Below, piece by piece: positions 15,911-26,800 of a stretch of DNA of 33,820 nt; positions within the stretch are counted from its first letter, which is position 1; the number at the start of each line of letters is the position of its first letter. The notes under the pieces are model-generated. The model was not told where the DNA came from, made no database searches, and worked only from the letters and a program-made list of their open reading frames with translations. The position numbers were made by a program, and so were the translations under genes. Origin of the DNA: an uncultured Oscillospiraceae bacterium. GTDB taxonomy: Bacteria > Bacillota > Clostridia > Oscillospirales > Oscillospiraceae. The stretch is taken from NCBI GenBank assembly GCA_947624035.1, contig CANQIH010000004.1:1-33820 (forward strand), in the 5' to 3' direction.

Positions 15911-17032
15911 ATGAGCAGAGAAGTGGCCGCCGCGTCTGCGGCGGACTATGACGCCATCATGTACGGGCACATGACGCCCGCCATGGCCGCGGCCTACCTC
16001 CAGGACGGCCGCGTCTCGCTGCGCACCTTTGCCGAGACGCTCCGGGAAATGTACCCCGGCGGGGACGCCCTGGACCGGCTGACGGACTTCTTTTGCCGCT
16101 ATACCGACCCCGCCGCCCAGCGGTCCGTGCGCCGGAAGATACGCAACTGGCTTTCCGGGCGCCACGCGCCCTCCAGCCGGGAGGACATCTTCCTCATCGC
16201 CTACGCCCTGGAGCTGAGCGAGCAGCAGCTGGACCGGCTGCTGTGCCTGTGCACGGACACGGGCATCCAGTACCGGGACGGGCGGGACGCGGTGTTCGCC
16301 TGGTTCCTGCGCATGGCCAGGTCCTACGACGAGGCCGCGGCCTTTTACGCCAGTCTGCCCCCGGCCCCGGGGATGGAGGCGGCGGAGGACCCCGGCGCCT
16401 CCCGGGTTACCCACGAGATATACAACGATCTTATGCACATCCGCACCGAGGAGGAGCTGCGGACCTTCTACCTCCGCAACCTGGACCGGTTCGGCAGCCT
16501 GCACCTGCGGGCGTACTACTACTTTGAACTCTATCTGCGCCAGCTCATCCGCCCCGCGCCGCCCTGGGCGGACGAGGAGGAGCGGGACTGGTCCGTGGAG
16601 ACGGTGGTGGACACCTACCTCTCCCTGCACATGCCCCGGGGCCGGGTCCGCCAGGGCTACAGCCTGGTCCAGCGGCTCATCCGCCAGAACTGGCCCAACG
16701 CCACCAGCCTCAAGAACATCCGCCTGCACAAGGAGGACGTGCCCCGCAAGCTCCTGCTGCTGCTCTATGTGGCCACGGAGAACGTGGGCGTGGAGGACAG
16801 CCCCTTCTATGACGACGCCGGCGAGGAGGACCTGACCGTAGAGGAGCGGGTGGAGGACCACTGGTGGACCCTCAACGCCCTGCTCACCGACTGCGGCATG
16901 GCGCCCCTGGACCCCCGGAACGCCACGGACTGGCTGTTTCTGTACGCCATGTGCTGCGACCCGGACGAGTCCATGAGCGACCGCCTCTCCCAGGTCATCG
17001 ACCACATGTTCAAAAACGTGCGGGAGTCATGA
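15911..17032 (+). CDS. Uncharacterised helical protein with N-terminal HTH-like segment
   Basis: 373-aa ORF; VRRKIRNWLSGRHAPSSREDIFLIAYALELSEQQLDRLL resembles the macrodomain protein C-terminus. Confidence 0.8.
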   Translation: MSREVAAASAADYDAIMYGHMTPAMAAAYLQDGRVSLRTFAETLREMYPGGDALDRLTDFFCRYTDPAAQRSVRRKIRNWLSGRHAPSSREDIFLIAYALELSEQQLDRLLCLCTDTGIQYRDGRDAVFAWFLRMARSYDEAAAFYASLPPAPGMEAAEDPGASRVTHEIYNDLMHIRTEEELRTFYLRNLDRFGSLHLRAYYYFELYLRQLIRPAPPWADEEERDWSVETVVDTYLSLHMPRGRVRQGYSLVQRLIRQNWPNATSLKNIRLHKEDVPRKLLLLLYVATENVGVEDSPFYDDAGEEDLTVEERVEDHWWTLNALLTDCGMAPLDPRNATDWLFLYAMCCDPDESMSDRLSQVIDHMFKNVRES

Positions 17033-17048
17033 ACAGCATACGAAAATC

Positions 17049-17077
17049 GCCCCGGCGGGGATATCCCGCCGGGGCGG
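17049..17077. terminator. Bidirectional terminator between ORF 15911 and the kinase array
   Basis: CGCCCCGGCGGG-GATAT-CCCGCCGGGGCG. Confidence 0.75.
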
Positions 17078-17102
17078 CTTTGTTCTATTCTGTTTCCGGT
17101 GC

Positions 17103-20100
17103 TCAGGGCTGGATGATCGCCGGTTCGCCCTCCACGGTGTACCTGTCGGTGCCGTCGCCCCGCTCCGATATGATGAGCTCGCCGCTGTTCTGGATGGGCT
17201 GGGATATGTCGATATGGCCGCTTATCTCCATCCTGCTCCGGTTGACGATGGTCCCCTCGGAGGCGGTGCTGGCCGTGCCCCAGCCGCCGAACCACATGTG
17301 GCCGCCGTTGTCCAGCACGGTGTCCCCGTCCATGTACAGGTCCACCGCCTCGAACACCACCTCGCACTCCTCCTCCGTGGTGACGGTGCAGCCTCGCAGG
17401 GTGACGCCCGGGCTGGTGATCCGCACGCTGCCGTATCTCTCCGTCACGTCGATGGCGCAGCCGGTCAGCTCCGTGGGCCCGATGAGGTAGATCTCGCTGT
17501 TTTCCACCGTGAGGGCCATGTCCTCCGCGGCGAAAGCCAGGGTGCCGGGCAGCATGAAAAAGGCGTCCGCCGCCATGACGGCGGTCCCGTCCATATCAAG
17601 GCTCTCCAGCCGCTCCGGCACGAAGCTGGCGTATTCCATGGTCAGCCGGGCCCCGGACAGGTCAAGGCTCCTGCCCTCGCCGGTGAGGATGGCGTTGTCC
17701 GCCATATAGAGCTCGCCCCCGGCCGGCACTGTGAGAGACGACCCCTCCGTCATGAGAAGGCCCGCGCCGTGCAGCAGCCGCAGCTCCGCCGCCTCCAGGG
17801 ACCCCTCCCCGTACAGCACCAGCGCCGTGCCGCTGACGGTGATGGCCGCATCGGGCCCCGCCGTCACCGAGCCGCCGATGTAGAGGGGCTGCCCGATCTC
17901 GACAGGCCCCATGATAACGAGGTCCCCCGGGACGAATACAGCCTCGTCCCCCTCCAGGGCGGCGCGCAGCTCCTCCTCGGTCTGGACGGTGACAGTCCGC
18001 TCCGGCAGCCGTTCCGGCAGGGGCAGCGCCTGGCCGCAGAACCGCCAGTCGATGTTCTCCCCGCTCTCCGCGCTGATGACGCCGGGCCCGAACACCCGGC
18101 CATGCCAGACCGAGGCCCCGTCCTCCGCTGCCACCTCGCCGTGGCGGTTATAGACCGCGCCCAGATAGCTCTCCGCGCCATCGTCCAGCTGAAAGCAGCC
18201 GTCGTTGACCAGCCAGCCGTCGCTGCTGTAGTAGGCGCCGCCGCACACGGTGAAGGTGCCGCTGTTGTAGATGCTGGTGCCGTTGAGCGTGGAGAGGCAG
18301 GACTTCTGCTCGTCCCCCTCCTGGGGGGTGGGCAGGTCCATATCGCCCAGGTTCGAGATGCGGCCGCCTGTAGCGCTCATGTCGACCGTGGCAAGGCGCC
18401 CCAGATTCGTCAGCTGGGCGCCGGTCTCCAGCTCGCAGCCGCCCGCCGTGACCAGCTCGCCATAGTTGAGCAGGGTGCAGCCGCGCCCAAACTCCATGGT
18501 CAGGGCCCGGCCCTGGTCGGTGCAGCCGTCAAATCCGCCATAGTTGAGGACGGCGCTGTCCTCCGCCCGGATGCCGCAGAGAAGCTGGCCGCTGTTCACC
18601 AGTACGCTGTCACGGAGCTGCAGGCCCGCCTCGGTGTTTTCCGGCCACAGCACGCCGTCCTCGCCGATGAACAACGTCTTGCCGGAGATGTCGTACCATT
18701 GGGAGAGTGCGATGCTGCCCCGGATCATCAGCGTGTCGTGGAGCCGCAGCCCCTCGTTCAGGGTCCGCAGGTCCGTGACCTCGTAGGCCAGTTCCGCCTC
18801 CGGGCGGATCACCAGACGGCTGCCCAGGGTCTGGGCCAGCCTCTCGTCGTCGACCAGAAGGTTGGCCCGCTCATCCATGAGGAACACCGCCGTCTCCTCC
18901 CCCGCCGGGGACAGGCGGCCCTCCAGACGGAGCCGTTCACCGCTGCCCTCCAGGGTGACGAGGCCCCGGCAGTCCAGCGTCCCCTCCATCAGCAGGGTAC
19001 CGCCCTCCGGCACGGTGAGCAGGTTGGCGCAGAGCGTGGCGCCCTCCTCCACCAGCAGGGGCTTTTCCAGCACGGTGGTGTCGTTGTCCAGGGTGTTCAG
19101 GTCCAGGGTGGCGCCGCTGCGCAGGATGACGGACGGCACGGTCTCGTCATCCATGAGCTTCATGAGCTCGTCCCGGCTGTAGATGTCGTCCGCAAGCTCC
19201 GTGCCGCCCTCGAAGAGCCTGGACAGGCTCCGGTCCCCCCGGGCCGTCCCGGACCGGGGCCCCAGGGACAGGGCCACCGCGGCGGCCAGGCAGGCAGCGG
19301 CGGCGACGCCCAGGCCGCCCAGGACCCAGGCCCGGCGGCGGGACCAGCGTCCTGACCGGACCGGCGGCATATCCGGCCCGGTCTCCCACGGGGCCTCCTC
19401 CGCCATAGGCCCCTCCTTGTACAGGGCCCGCCGGAAGTCCTCCATGGACTGGAACCGGCGGCGGGTCTGGATGCGCAGGGCCTTGAGCAGCGCCAGCTCC
19501 TGCCGCTTGGTCAGCGGCGCGCCCAGCTTCGTGGGCAGCAGCAGTGTGTCCTCCGGCACCCGGTCCAGGGGCTGGGGCGGGGCCTTGCCGGTGAGCCCGA
19601 AGTAGATGGTGGCGCCCAAGGCGTACACGTCCGTCCAGGGCCCCTGGCCCTTCTGGCGGTACTGCTCGATGGGCGCGTAGCCGTGCTTGATGGCGATGGT
19701 CAAGGTCTCCTGGCCCTGGTCCGCCTCCCGGGCGCAGCCGAAGTCCAGAAGACGCATGGCCCCGTTTTCCAGCATCAGGTTGTCCGGGGAGATGTCCCGG
19801 TGGATGAGGCCGCTCTCGTGGAGCCCGCTCAGCGCCCGGAACACAGGCTCCATCAGGGGCAGCAGCTTCTCCGGCGCCATGGGGCCGTCCCGCTCCACGA
19901 TCTGCTTGAGGGTGACGCCCTCCACGTACTCCATGACGATGTAGGCGGTGTTGTTGGCCTCGAAGTGGTCCAGCACGCCCACGATGGCCGGCTGCTTCTC
20001 CAGCCGGGCCATGATCCGGGCCTCGTCCAGAAACCGCTGGCGGCCCCGCTCGAAGGTCTCCTTCGCGAGGCCGGTAAGGCTCACCAGGGACAGGGACGCG

Positions 20101-20363
20101 GCGCTGTTGCGGGTAGCCCTGTCCAGGGGGTAGTACTCCTTCACCGCGGCCTTCCGGGCCAGGCGGCGGTCGTAGGCCACATAGGTGATGCCAAAGCCGC
20201 CCTCGCCGATGACCCCGCCGACGGTGTACCGGCCCGCCAGGACCGTCCCCGGGGGCAGGTGGTGGGGCGACGGGACATAGGCCGCCGCCGGCTTTCCGCA
20301 GCGGGGGCACACCTCCGCCCCCTCCAGCGCCGTCATGCACCAGGGGCAGTATTCCATCTCCAT
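17103..20363 (-). CDS. Receptor-like Ser/Thr protein kinase 1 (zinc ribbon, kinase, TM, beta-solenoid-like ectodomain)
   Basis: CPWCMTALEGAEVCPRCG; GEGGFGITYVAYD, AVKEYYP, HRDISPDNLM, DFGCARE; RRRAWVLGGLGVAAAACLAAAVALSL TM; repetitive LVNSGQL/LNYGEL/LTNLGRL ectodomain. Confidence 0.93.
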   Translation of the reverse strand: MEMEYCPWCMTALEGAEVCPRCGKPAAAYVPSPHHLPPGTVLAGRYTVGGVIGEGGFGITYVAYDRRLARKAAVKEYYPLDRATRNSAASLSLVSLTGLAKETFERGRQRFLDEARIMARLEKQPAIVGVLDHFEANNTAYIVMEYVEGVTLKQIVERDGPMAPEKLLPLMEPVFRALSGLHESGLIHRDISPDNLMLENGAMRLLDFGCAREADQGQETLTIAIKHGYAPIEQYRQKGQGPWTDVYALGATIYFGLTGKAPPQPLDRVPEDTLLLPTKLGAPLTKRQELALLKALRIQTRRRFQSMEDFRRALYKEGPMAEEAPWETGPDMPPVRSGRWSRRRAWVLGGLGVAAAACLAAAVALSLGPRSGTARGDRSLSRLFEGGTELADDIYSRDELMKLMDDETVPSVILRSGATLDLNTLDNDTTVLEKPLLVEEGATLCANLLTVPEGGTLLMEGTLDCRGLVTLEGSGERLRLEGRLSPAGEETAVFLMDERANLLVDDERLAQTLGSRLVIRPEAELAYEVTDLRTLNEGLRLHDTLMIRGSIALSQWYDISGKTLFIGEDGVLWPENTEAGLQLRDSVLVNSGQLLCGIRAEDSAVLNYGGFDGCTDQGRALTMEFGRGCTLLNYGELVTAGGCELETGAQLTNLGRLATVDMSATGGRISNLGDMDLPTPQEGDEQKSCLSTLNGTSIYNSGTFTVCGGAYYSSDGWLVNDGCFQLDDGAESYLGAVYNRHGEVAAEDGASVWHGRVFGPGVISAESGENIDWRFCGQALPLPERLPERTVTVQTEEELRAALEGDEAVFVPGDLVIMGPVEIGQPLYIGGSVTAGPDAAITVSGTALVLYGEGSLEAAELRLLHGAGLLMTEGSSLTVPAGGELYMADNAILTGEGRSLDLSGARLTMEYASFVPERLESLDMDGTAVMAADAFFMLPGTLAFAAEDMALTVENSEIYLIGPTELTGCAIDVTERYGSVRITSPGVTLRGCTVTTEEECEVVFEAVDLYMDGDTVLDNGGHMWFGGWGTASTASEGTIVNRSRMEISGHIDISQPIQNSGELIISERGDGTDRYTVEGEPAIIQP

Positions 20364-20396
20364 CGCCTCACCTCCTCACCTTCTCAGTTATACTTT

Positions 20397-20425
20397 ATTA
20401 TACCGTCTGTTGGCGTTTTTCTCAA
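20397..20425 (-). promoter_or_regulatory. Sigma-A-type promoter for kinase 1
   Basis: Minus strand TTGAGA-N17-TATAAT, starting 1 nt after the kinase 2 stop codon. Confidence 0.7.
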
Positions 20426-20426
20426 C

Positions 20427-23400
20427 TCACTCGTCGTATATGGCGTGTTCTCCGACGACCTCCACGAGCTGCCCATCCCCGTGATAGTGCAGCTCGCCCC
20501 GGTTGAGGACCGGCAGTTTGACGTCCGTCTCCTCCGCCTCGGTCCAGTCCATATACCCCGCGTTGGTGATGTGGCTCTGGCGGTCCATGGTGATGGTGCG
20601 CTCCAGCCAGCCGTCGATACTGGCGTACCCGGCGTTATAGAGGGCGCTCCCGGCCAGCTCCAGTCTGGCGGGCCGGAGGACGATCGTACACCCCTCCGAG
20701 GCCGAGGAGATCTGGCTGTCCTGGAAGACGGCGCTCCGCCCCGCGACCTCCAGGATGCTCTCCTGATCCGGGCCGCTGACCGTGAGGTCGATGTCGGCCC
20801 CGTTCAGCCGGACCTCCCCCAGCAGGCGGACGGTGCTGTCCTCCGCCGAGATGGTCATGTCCCTGGCGGAGAACGCCTCGGACATGGGCGTCATGAACAG
20901 GGAGCGGGAGGCCGCCGTGACCTGGGCACTGTTCATGGCCAGGCTGTCCGCCCGCATGGGGATGAAGCAGGCGCGGTCACGGAGGGACACCTGGGCCCCT
21001 GTGAGGTCGATGCTGCCGCCGGCGGCGAACAGCGCGGAGGACTCCGCCTCCAGCGTCTCCGTCACCTTCAGGCTGCCGCCGCCGCTGACGCTGAGCTTGG
21101 CGAACCACCCGGTGCCGCTGTCCGCCTCCAGGCGGAGGTCGTCCGTCACCAGGCTGCCGCCCCCGCAGATGTACACCTGGCCGCCGGACACGGTGACCGA
21201 CGGCGCCGTGACCTTCCCGCAGATGTACAGCGTACCGGCCACCACCAGCCGCTGATTGAGCTCGATGTCCCGGACGACACGCCCCTTCTCGCCGGCGGCG
21301 GCGGAGGCCCAGAGGGCGTCCGCGCTCTCCACCACGGTGCAGTCAGCGGGTATGAGTCCCGCCTGGCTGTCCGTCTGGAAGGAGGCAAGGCTGTCCGTGG
21401 CCAGCCGGGCCGTGCCCGGGCCGTAGACCACCCCGGCGGGCCAGCTCTCCCCGCCCACGGTCACGGAGCCGTTCATGTTGTAGATGCTGCCCGCGCCATA
21501 GCCCAGGCCGTCCTGGATGTCGATGGTGCCGCCGTCGTTCACGGTCCAGCCGTACAGGTCCAGCTCCGAGCCCCGCTCACAGACTATCGTTCCGCTGTTG
21601 TAGAGGACGGAGTCCCACTCCGTGCCGAGGAGGGCCGCGTGGTCCATACCGCTGGCCTCCGACATCTCCGGCAGCAGGAGCCGGCCCAGATTCACCATAT
21701 CGGCGCCCACCATGTACATATCCCGCGCCGTGACCGTCCCGGTGTTCAGCAGCAGGCCGTCGTCCCATATCCGGGCGAAGAGGTCCTGCTCCAGGTCGCC
21801 GAAGTTCAGCAGCAGGACGCCGCCCTCCAGATAGTATCCCTCCGTATGGCTGTCGAAGGGCTCGATGGAGCCGTAATTATAGATGACCGTGTCGTCGTCG
21901 GCCCAGATCGCCGCCCGGATCGTCCCGCAGTTCACCAGGGTGCAGTGTCCGTCGCCGTAGCTTTCAAAGCACAGCGTGGACTCTCCTCCCGAATCACGGC
22001 CGCGTACGCGCACCGTCACGCCCTCGCTGACCCACACGTACGCACAGTCGAAGGTATAGTCTGCAGGCAGGCTGATGCTCTGGTCGATGGAGATCGGCTT
22101 GCCGGAGGCCACGGCGGCGGCCAGGTCCTCCACCGCGGTGACGGAGACGGCGTTTTCCGGCTTCCGGGGCGTGATCTGCACATGGGTGCCCATGCGCCCC
22201 AGAAGGCCGCTGTCCGCCAGGGCCAGGTTCTGCCCGTCGTCCATGAGGATGACGGCGCAGTCCTGCCCCTCGCCGGTGAGGCCGCCGGTCTCATTCACAT
22301 ATAGCCGCGTGCCGCTGCCCTCCAGGGTGATGAGGCCCCGGCAGTCCAGTGTGCCGTCCACCTGCAGGGCGGAGCCGTCGGGCACGCGCAGGTGGTTGGC
22401 CCGCAGCGCGGCGCCCTCCCTCACCAGCAGGGGCTTTGGGAGGACGTACTCGCCGCTGCCGCCCGCGTTCAGGTCCAGCACCGCGCCCGCCTCCAGGGCC
22501 ACGGCCTTGACGCCGTCGCTCTCCATGAGGCTCTCCAGGTCGTCCCGGCCGTAGACGCCGGCGGCGATGGTCTGGGCGTTATCGAAAGTGTTCTCTTTCA
22601 GGGCCTTGCCGCTGCCCGGGTCGTGGACGGCGGAGTCCGGATGGCTGTCGCGCCAGGACAAAAAGCCCAGCACGCCCGCCACAAGCGCCACGGCGGCCAG
22701 GCTCAGGACGGCCCAGAGGCCGGTGCGGCGGCCGGATCGCTTCTGCTGCTGCTTTTGCTGCTTCTCCTGCTGCTTCTGCTGCCGGGCCTCCTGCTCCTGG
22801 CGTTTTTTCTCCTCGGCGGCCCGGCGGCGCTCCTCCTCCAGCCGCTTTTTCTCCCGGGCCTGCTCCTCCCGGCGGCGAAGCTCCTCCTTCTCCTCCGGGA
22901 ACAGGCCGTCGTACAGCGCGTCGTGCAGGTCCTCCATGGACTGGAGCCGCCCCTGGGGCGCGGCGTTCATGCCCCGCAGCAGCGCCTTTTCCTCCGTCTC
23001 CGTCAGCGCCGCCCCCAGCTTGATGGGCAGCATCAGCGTGTCCTCCACCAGCCGGTCCGGGGCCCGGGGCGGCACCACGCCGGTGAGGCAGTAGTATATC
23101 GTCGCGCTCAGGGCGTACACGTCCGTCCAGGGGCCCTGGCCCTTCTGGCCGTACTGCTCCATGGGGGCATAGCCGTGCTTGAGGGTCACGGTCTGGGTCT
23201 CGCTGCCCTCCGCCTCCCGGGCGCAGCCGAAGTCCAGCAGCCGGGCGCGGCCGTCCTCCACCATGATGTTGTCCGGGGAGATGTCCCGGTGGATGAGCCC
23301 GGTCTTATGGAGCGTGGCCAGCGCCCCGAATATGGGCTCGATGAGCGGCAGCAGCTCCCCCGGCGGGATGTGGCCCCGCCGCTCGGTCATGGTCTTGAGG

Positions 23401-23873
23401 GTCACCCCGTCCACATATTCCATGACGATGTAGGCGGTGTTGTTGGCCTCAAAAAAGTCCTGTACGGTGACGATGGCCGGCTGCTTCACCATCCGGGCCA
23501 TGATCTGGGCCTCCTTGAGGAACCGCTGCTTGCCCTTCTCATAGCTCTTGGCCTGTGGCCCGATGGGGCTCGTGACCACCACCGATACGGTGGCGTCCCG
23601 GCTCACCTTGTCCCGGGGGTAGTACTCCTTCACGGCCACCCGGGTCTCCAGACGCCGGTCCAGGCCTATGTAGGTGATGCCGAAGCCCCCCTCGCCCAGG
23701 ACCCCGCCGACGGCATACCGGTCCGCCAGTACCGTGCCCGGCTGCAGATGGTGGGGCTGGGGCATATAGTCCGCCAGTGCCCTGCCGCACTTGGGACACG
23801 TGTGCCCCTCCCCCGCCGGGGCCATGCAATACGGGCAGTATTTCTTATCCAACGTCTCCGCCTCCCCCGTCAT
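20427..23873 (-). CDS. Receptor-like Ser/Thr protein kinase 2 (charged/Gln-rich juxtamembrane coiled coil)
   Basis: CPYCMAPAGEGHTCPKCG; full kinase motifs; EELRRREEQAREKKRLEEERRRAAEEKKRQEQEARQQKQQEKQQKQQQKR then TM; beta-solenoid-like ectodomain. Confidence 0.93.
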   Translation of the reverse strand: MTGEAETLDKKYCPYCMAPAGEGHTCPKCGRALADYMPQPHHLQPGTVLADRYAVGGVLGEGGFGITYIGLDRRLETRVAVKEYYPRDKVSRDATVSVVVTSPIGPQAKSYEKGKQRFLKEAQIMARMVKQPAIVTVQDFFEANNTAYIVMEYVDGVTLKTMTERRGHIPPGELLPLIEPIFGALATLHKTGLIHRDISPDNIMVEDGRARLLDFGCAREAEGSETQTVTLKHGYAPMEQYGQKGQGPWTDVYALSATIYYCLTGVVPPRAPDRLVEDTLMLPIKLGAALTETEEKALLRGMNAAPQGRLQSMEDLHDALYDGLFPEEKEELRRREEQAREKKRLEEERRRAAEEKKRQEQEARQQKQQEKQQKQQQKRSGRRTGLWAVLSLAAVALVAGVLGFLSWRDSHPDSAVHDPGSGKALKENTFDNAQTIAAGVYGRDDLESLMESDGVKAVALEAGAVLDLNAGGSGEYVLPKPLLVREGAALRANHLRVPDGSALQVDGTLDCRGLITLEGSGTRLYVNETGGLTGEGQDCAVILMDDGQNLALADSGLLGRMGTHVQITPRKPENAVSVTAVEDLAAAVASGKPISIDQSISLPADYTFDCAYVWVSEGVTVRVRGRDSGGESTLCFESYGDGHCTLVNCGTIRAAIWADDDTVIYNYGSIEPFDSHTEGYYLEGGVLLLNFGDLEQDLFARIWDDGLLLNTGTVTARDMYMVGADMVNLGRLLLPEMSEASGMDHAALLGTEWDSVLYNSGTIVCERGSELDLYGWTVNDGGTIDIQDGLGYGAGSIYNMNGSVTVGGESWPAGVVYGPGTARLATDSLASFQTDSQAGLIPADCTVVESADALWASAAAGEKGRVVRDIELNQRLVVAGTLYICGKVTAPSVTVSGGQVYICGGGSLVTDDLRLEADSGTGWFAKLSVSGGGSLKVTETLEAESSALFAAGGSIDLTGAQVSLRDRACFIPMRADSLAMNSAQVTAASRSLFMTPMSEAFSARDMTISAEDSTVRLLGEVRLNGADIDLTVSGPDQESILEVAGRSAVFQDSQISSASEGCTIVLRPARLELAGSALYNAGYASIDGWLERTITMDRQSHITNAGYMDWTEAEETDVKLPVLNRGELHYHGDGQLVEVVGEHAIYDE

Positions 23874-26800
23874 ACCTTGGGTTCGATATATCCGTAGTTC
23901 TCCACCGGCTGATGCAGATCTCTCTCGCCGAAGAGATACATCTCGCCGTGATTCGTGATCCGGGCGCTGTCGCCGGTGGTCAGGCTGCTCTCCTGCCGCC
24001 AGCCGCCAAAGCTCGTAAAGCCGTAGTTCACAAGCTGGGTCTCACCGCGCAGGAAGGTATCGGCATGATCAAAGCTCAGCGTGCAGCTGCCTACGTCCGT
24101 TCCCTCCGCGCCCACTGTGATGCCGCTGCTCCCCTCAAAGACGTTCGTCTTCCCGAGGCACAGAAGGCGGCTGTCCCCGTAATAGCCTGTATAGCGCACC
24201 GAGACGGACCCGTCCGTCAGCGAAACACCGCCAGGCAGACTCGCATGGCTGTCCTCCACCGTGAGGGCGAGCCCCGCCGCCGTGAGGGGCGTCCCGCTCG
24301 GCATGCAGAGCCAGGAGGCGGAATACACGCCCACGCTGGCGCCGTCCAGGCCGGTCACCTCCGCCCCCGCAGGGAGGAAGCACCCGCCGTTTCGCAGGAG
24401 CACGGCCGCGCCGCTCAGCGCCAGCGTGCCGCCCTCGCCGTAGAGGATCGACCCGCTCACGGTCAGGGAGCCTGTCACCTTCAGCGAGGCGTTCCGGGCA
24501 AGGAACAGCTCCGCGCCGCCGCCAAGGCTCAGTTCCTCCGTCTCCAGGCTCCCGCCCTCGCACAGGACGAGCATGGAGCCGCTCACGGCGGCCGAGGGCG
24601 CCTTGATGGACCCAGCCACGTACAGCGGCGCCGTCACCGCCAGGGGCTCCGTGAGCTCCACGTCCCCCGTCAGGAGCACCGGGCCGCCGGCCGCCAGGGC
24701 GGAGAGCAGCGTCTGTCCGTCCGCCGCCGGGGCCGCGCCGGCCTTCGCGGCGTCGGTCTCCCCGGTCCGGCGGACATGCCCGTCCTGCTCCTGGGCCGCT
24801 GCCTCCACGGCGCCCGGGCCGTATATGAGCTCGGGCAGCCAGGCGGTCTCCGCCGCCGTGACCGTCCCGCCGCGCAGGTTGTACACCGCGCCGTCGAGAC
24901 CGCCGCTGATATCCACCTGGCCGCCGTCGTTCCACAGCCAGCCGGACACGATCGCCGTCGCGCCCTCGTCCACGGTCATCCGGCCGCTGTTGTACATCGC
25001 GGCGCCGTTGGCCACCGTCAGGCCATCGCCATTGGTATCCACGGAAACAGTCAGCTGTCCCAGATTCACGAAGCCAGCGCCCATCTGCTCGAAGTCATAG
25101 GCGCAAAACTGCCCCGCGTTGACCAGCAGCGCCTCGCCGCTCATGCGGGAGCGCAGGGTGGCGTCGATCTCGCCAAAGTTCAGCACCAGCGCCCGGCCAT
25201 CCAGGGCCATGCCCGTGCCGTTGCCCATGTTTTCGTTATAGACGCCGTAGTTATAGACGGCCGCGCCGCCCTTGATGCCGCCCTGGATGGTCCCCTCGTT
25301 CACCAGCACGGACCCCTCGTCCAGGCACAGAGTCCCCATGCGGTCATTCCACCTGTTCACGACGTCGGTACGGCGCACCGTCACGCCCACGCTGACCCAG
25401 ACGGTCTTGCCGCGGCCCCAGAGCTCCTCGCCGTAGATATCGATGCTCTTGTCGATGGAGACCGCCGTCACCGTCTCGTCCGCAAAGGCGGCCTGGAGCT
25501 CCTTGAAGCTGGTGACGGACGTCATATCCGCCGGCCGCCGGGGCACGATCTGTATATGGCCGCCCAGGCGCTCCGTCAGGGCCCCGTCTGCCACGGACAG
25601 GGCCGTCCACTCGTCCATAAGGAACACGGCGCAGCGCTCCGCCTGCTCCGTGAGCGCGCCGGTCTGGCCGATGCTGAGCCTGGTGGTCCCACCCTCCAGG
25701 GTGATGAGGCCCCGGCAGTCCAGGGTACCGTCCACCTGCAGGGCGGCGCCGTTGGGGATGCGCAGCCAGTTGGCCCGGAGGGTGGCCCCCTCCTTCACCA
25801 GCAGGGGCTTCGCGAGGCGGTACTCGCCCTCTCCGCCCCCGTTCAGGTCCAGCGTGGCCCCCGCCTCCAGGGCGATGGCCCCGACGGACCCGTCGCGCAT
25901 GAAGCCCGCCACGTCTCCGGCGTCGTAATAGCCCGCCGGGAGGGTCTTGACATTCTTATGCGCGCTCAGGTCCAGCGGCTGGCCGCTGCCCGGGGCCGGT
26001 GTGGGCTTGGGCGTGGGCTCTGCCGTGGGCGCCGGGGTGGGCTCCGCCGTGGGCACAGGTGCGGGCGAGGCGGCCGGCTCTCCGCCGCCGCGGCTGAACC
26101 AAAGGACCGCCGCGGCGATGGCCGCCAGCGCCAGGACCACGGCCACGATGGCGCCCGTCTTTTTCCGGGGCCTCGGCTGGGGCTTTGGCGCGGGTACGAT
26201 AGGCTCCGGCTCATGTATAGGCTCAGGTATCACGGGCTCCGGCCCGGGGCCCTGATCGGGCTTCGGTCCCGGCTCCAGCGGGAAAACGCCGTTATAGAGC
26301 GCGTCATAAAGCTCCCTCACGGACTGGAACCGGCCCTGTGGCATCACATTCATGCCCCGCAGCAGCGCCCTTTCCTCCGTCTCCGTCAGCGCCGCCCCCA
26401 GCTTGATGGGCAGCAGCAGCGTGTCCCCCATCACCCGGTCCGGGGCCCGGGGCGGCACCACGCCCGTGAGGCAGTAATATATCGTCGCGCTCAGGGCGTA
26501 TACGTCCGTCCAGGGGCCCTGGCCGCCCTGGCTGTACTGCTCCATAGGCGCGAAGCCGTGCTTGAGTGTCACGGTCAGCGTCTCGCTGCCCTCCGCCTCC
26601 CGGGCGCAGCCGAAGTCCAGCAGCCGGGCGCGGCCGTCCTCCACCATGATGTTGTCCGGGGAGATGTCCCGGTGGATGAGCCCGGTCTTATGGAGCGTGG
26701 CCAGCGCCCCGAATATGGGCTCGATGAGCGGCAGCAGCTCCCCCGGCGGGATGTGGCCCCGCCGCTCGGTCATGGTCTTGAGGGTCACCCCGTCCACATA

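Noticed and set aside
15884-17005. 373-aa minus-strand ORF opposite ORF 15911
   Set aside because: Shadow ORF; the plus strand has promoter, start context and protein-like composition.
17214-22304. Long plus-strand ORFs (713 and 873 aa) opposite kinases 1 and 2
   Set aside because: Same antisense shadow pattern; no recognisable domains.
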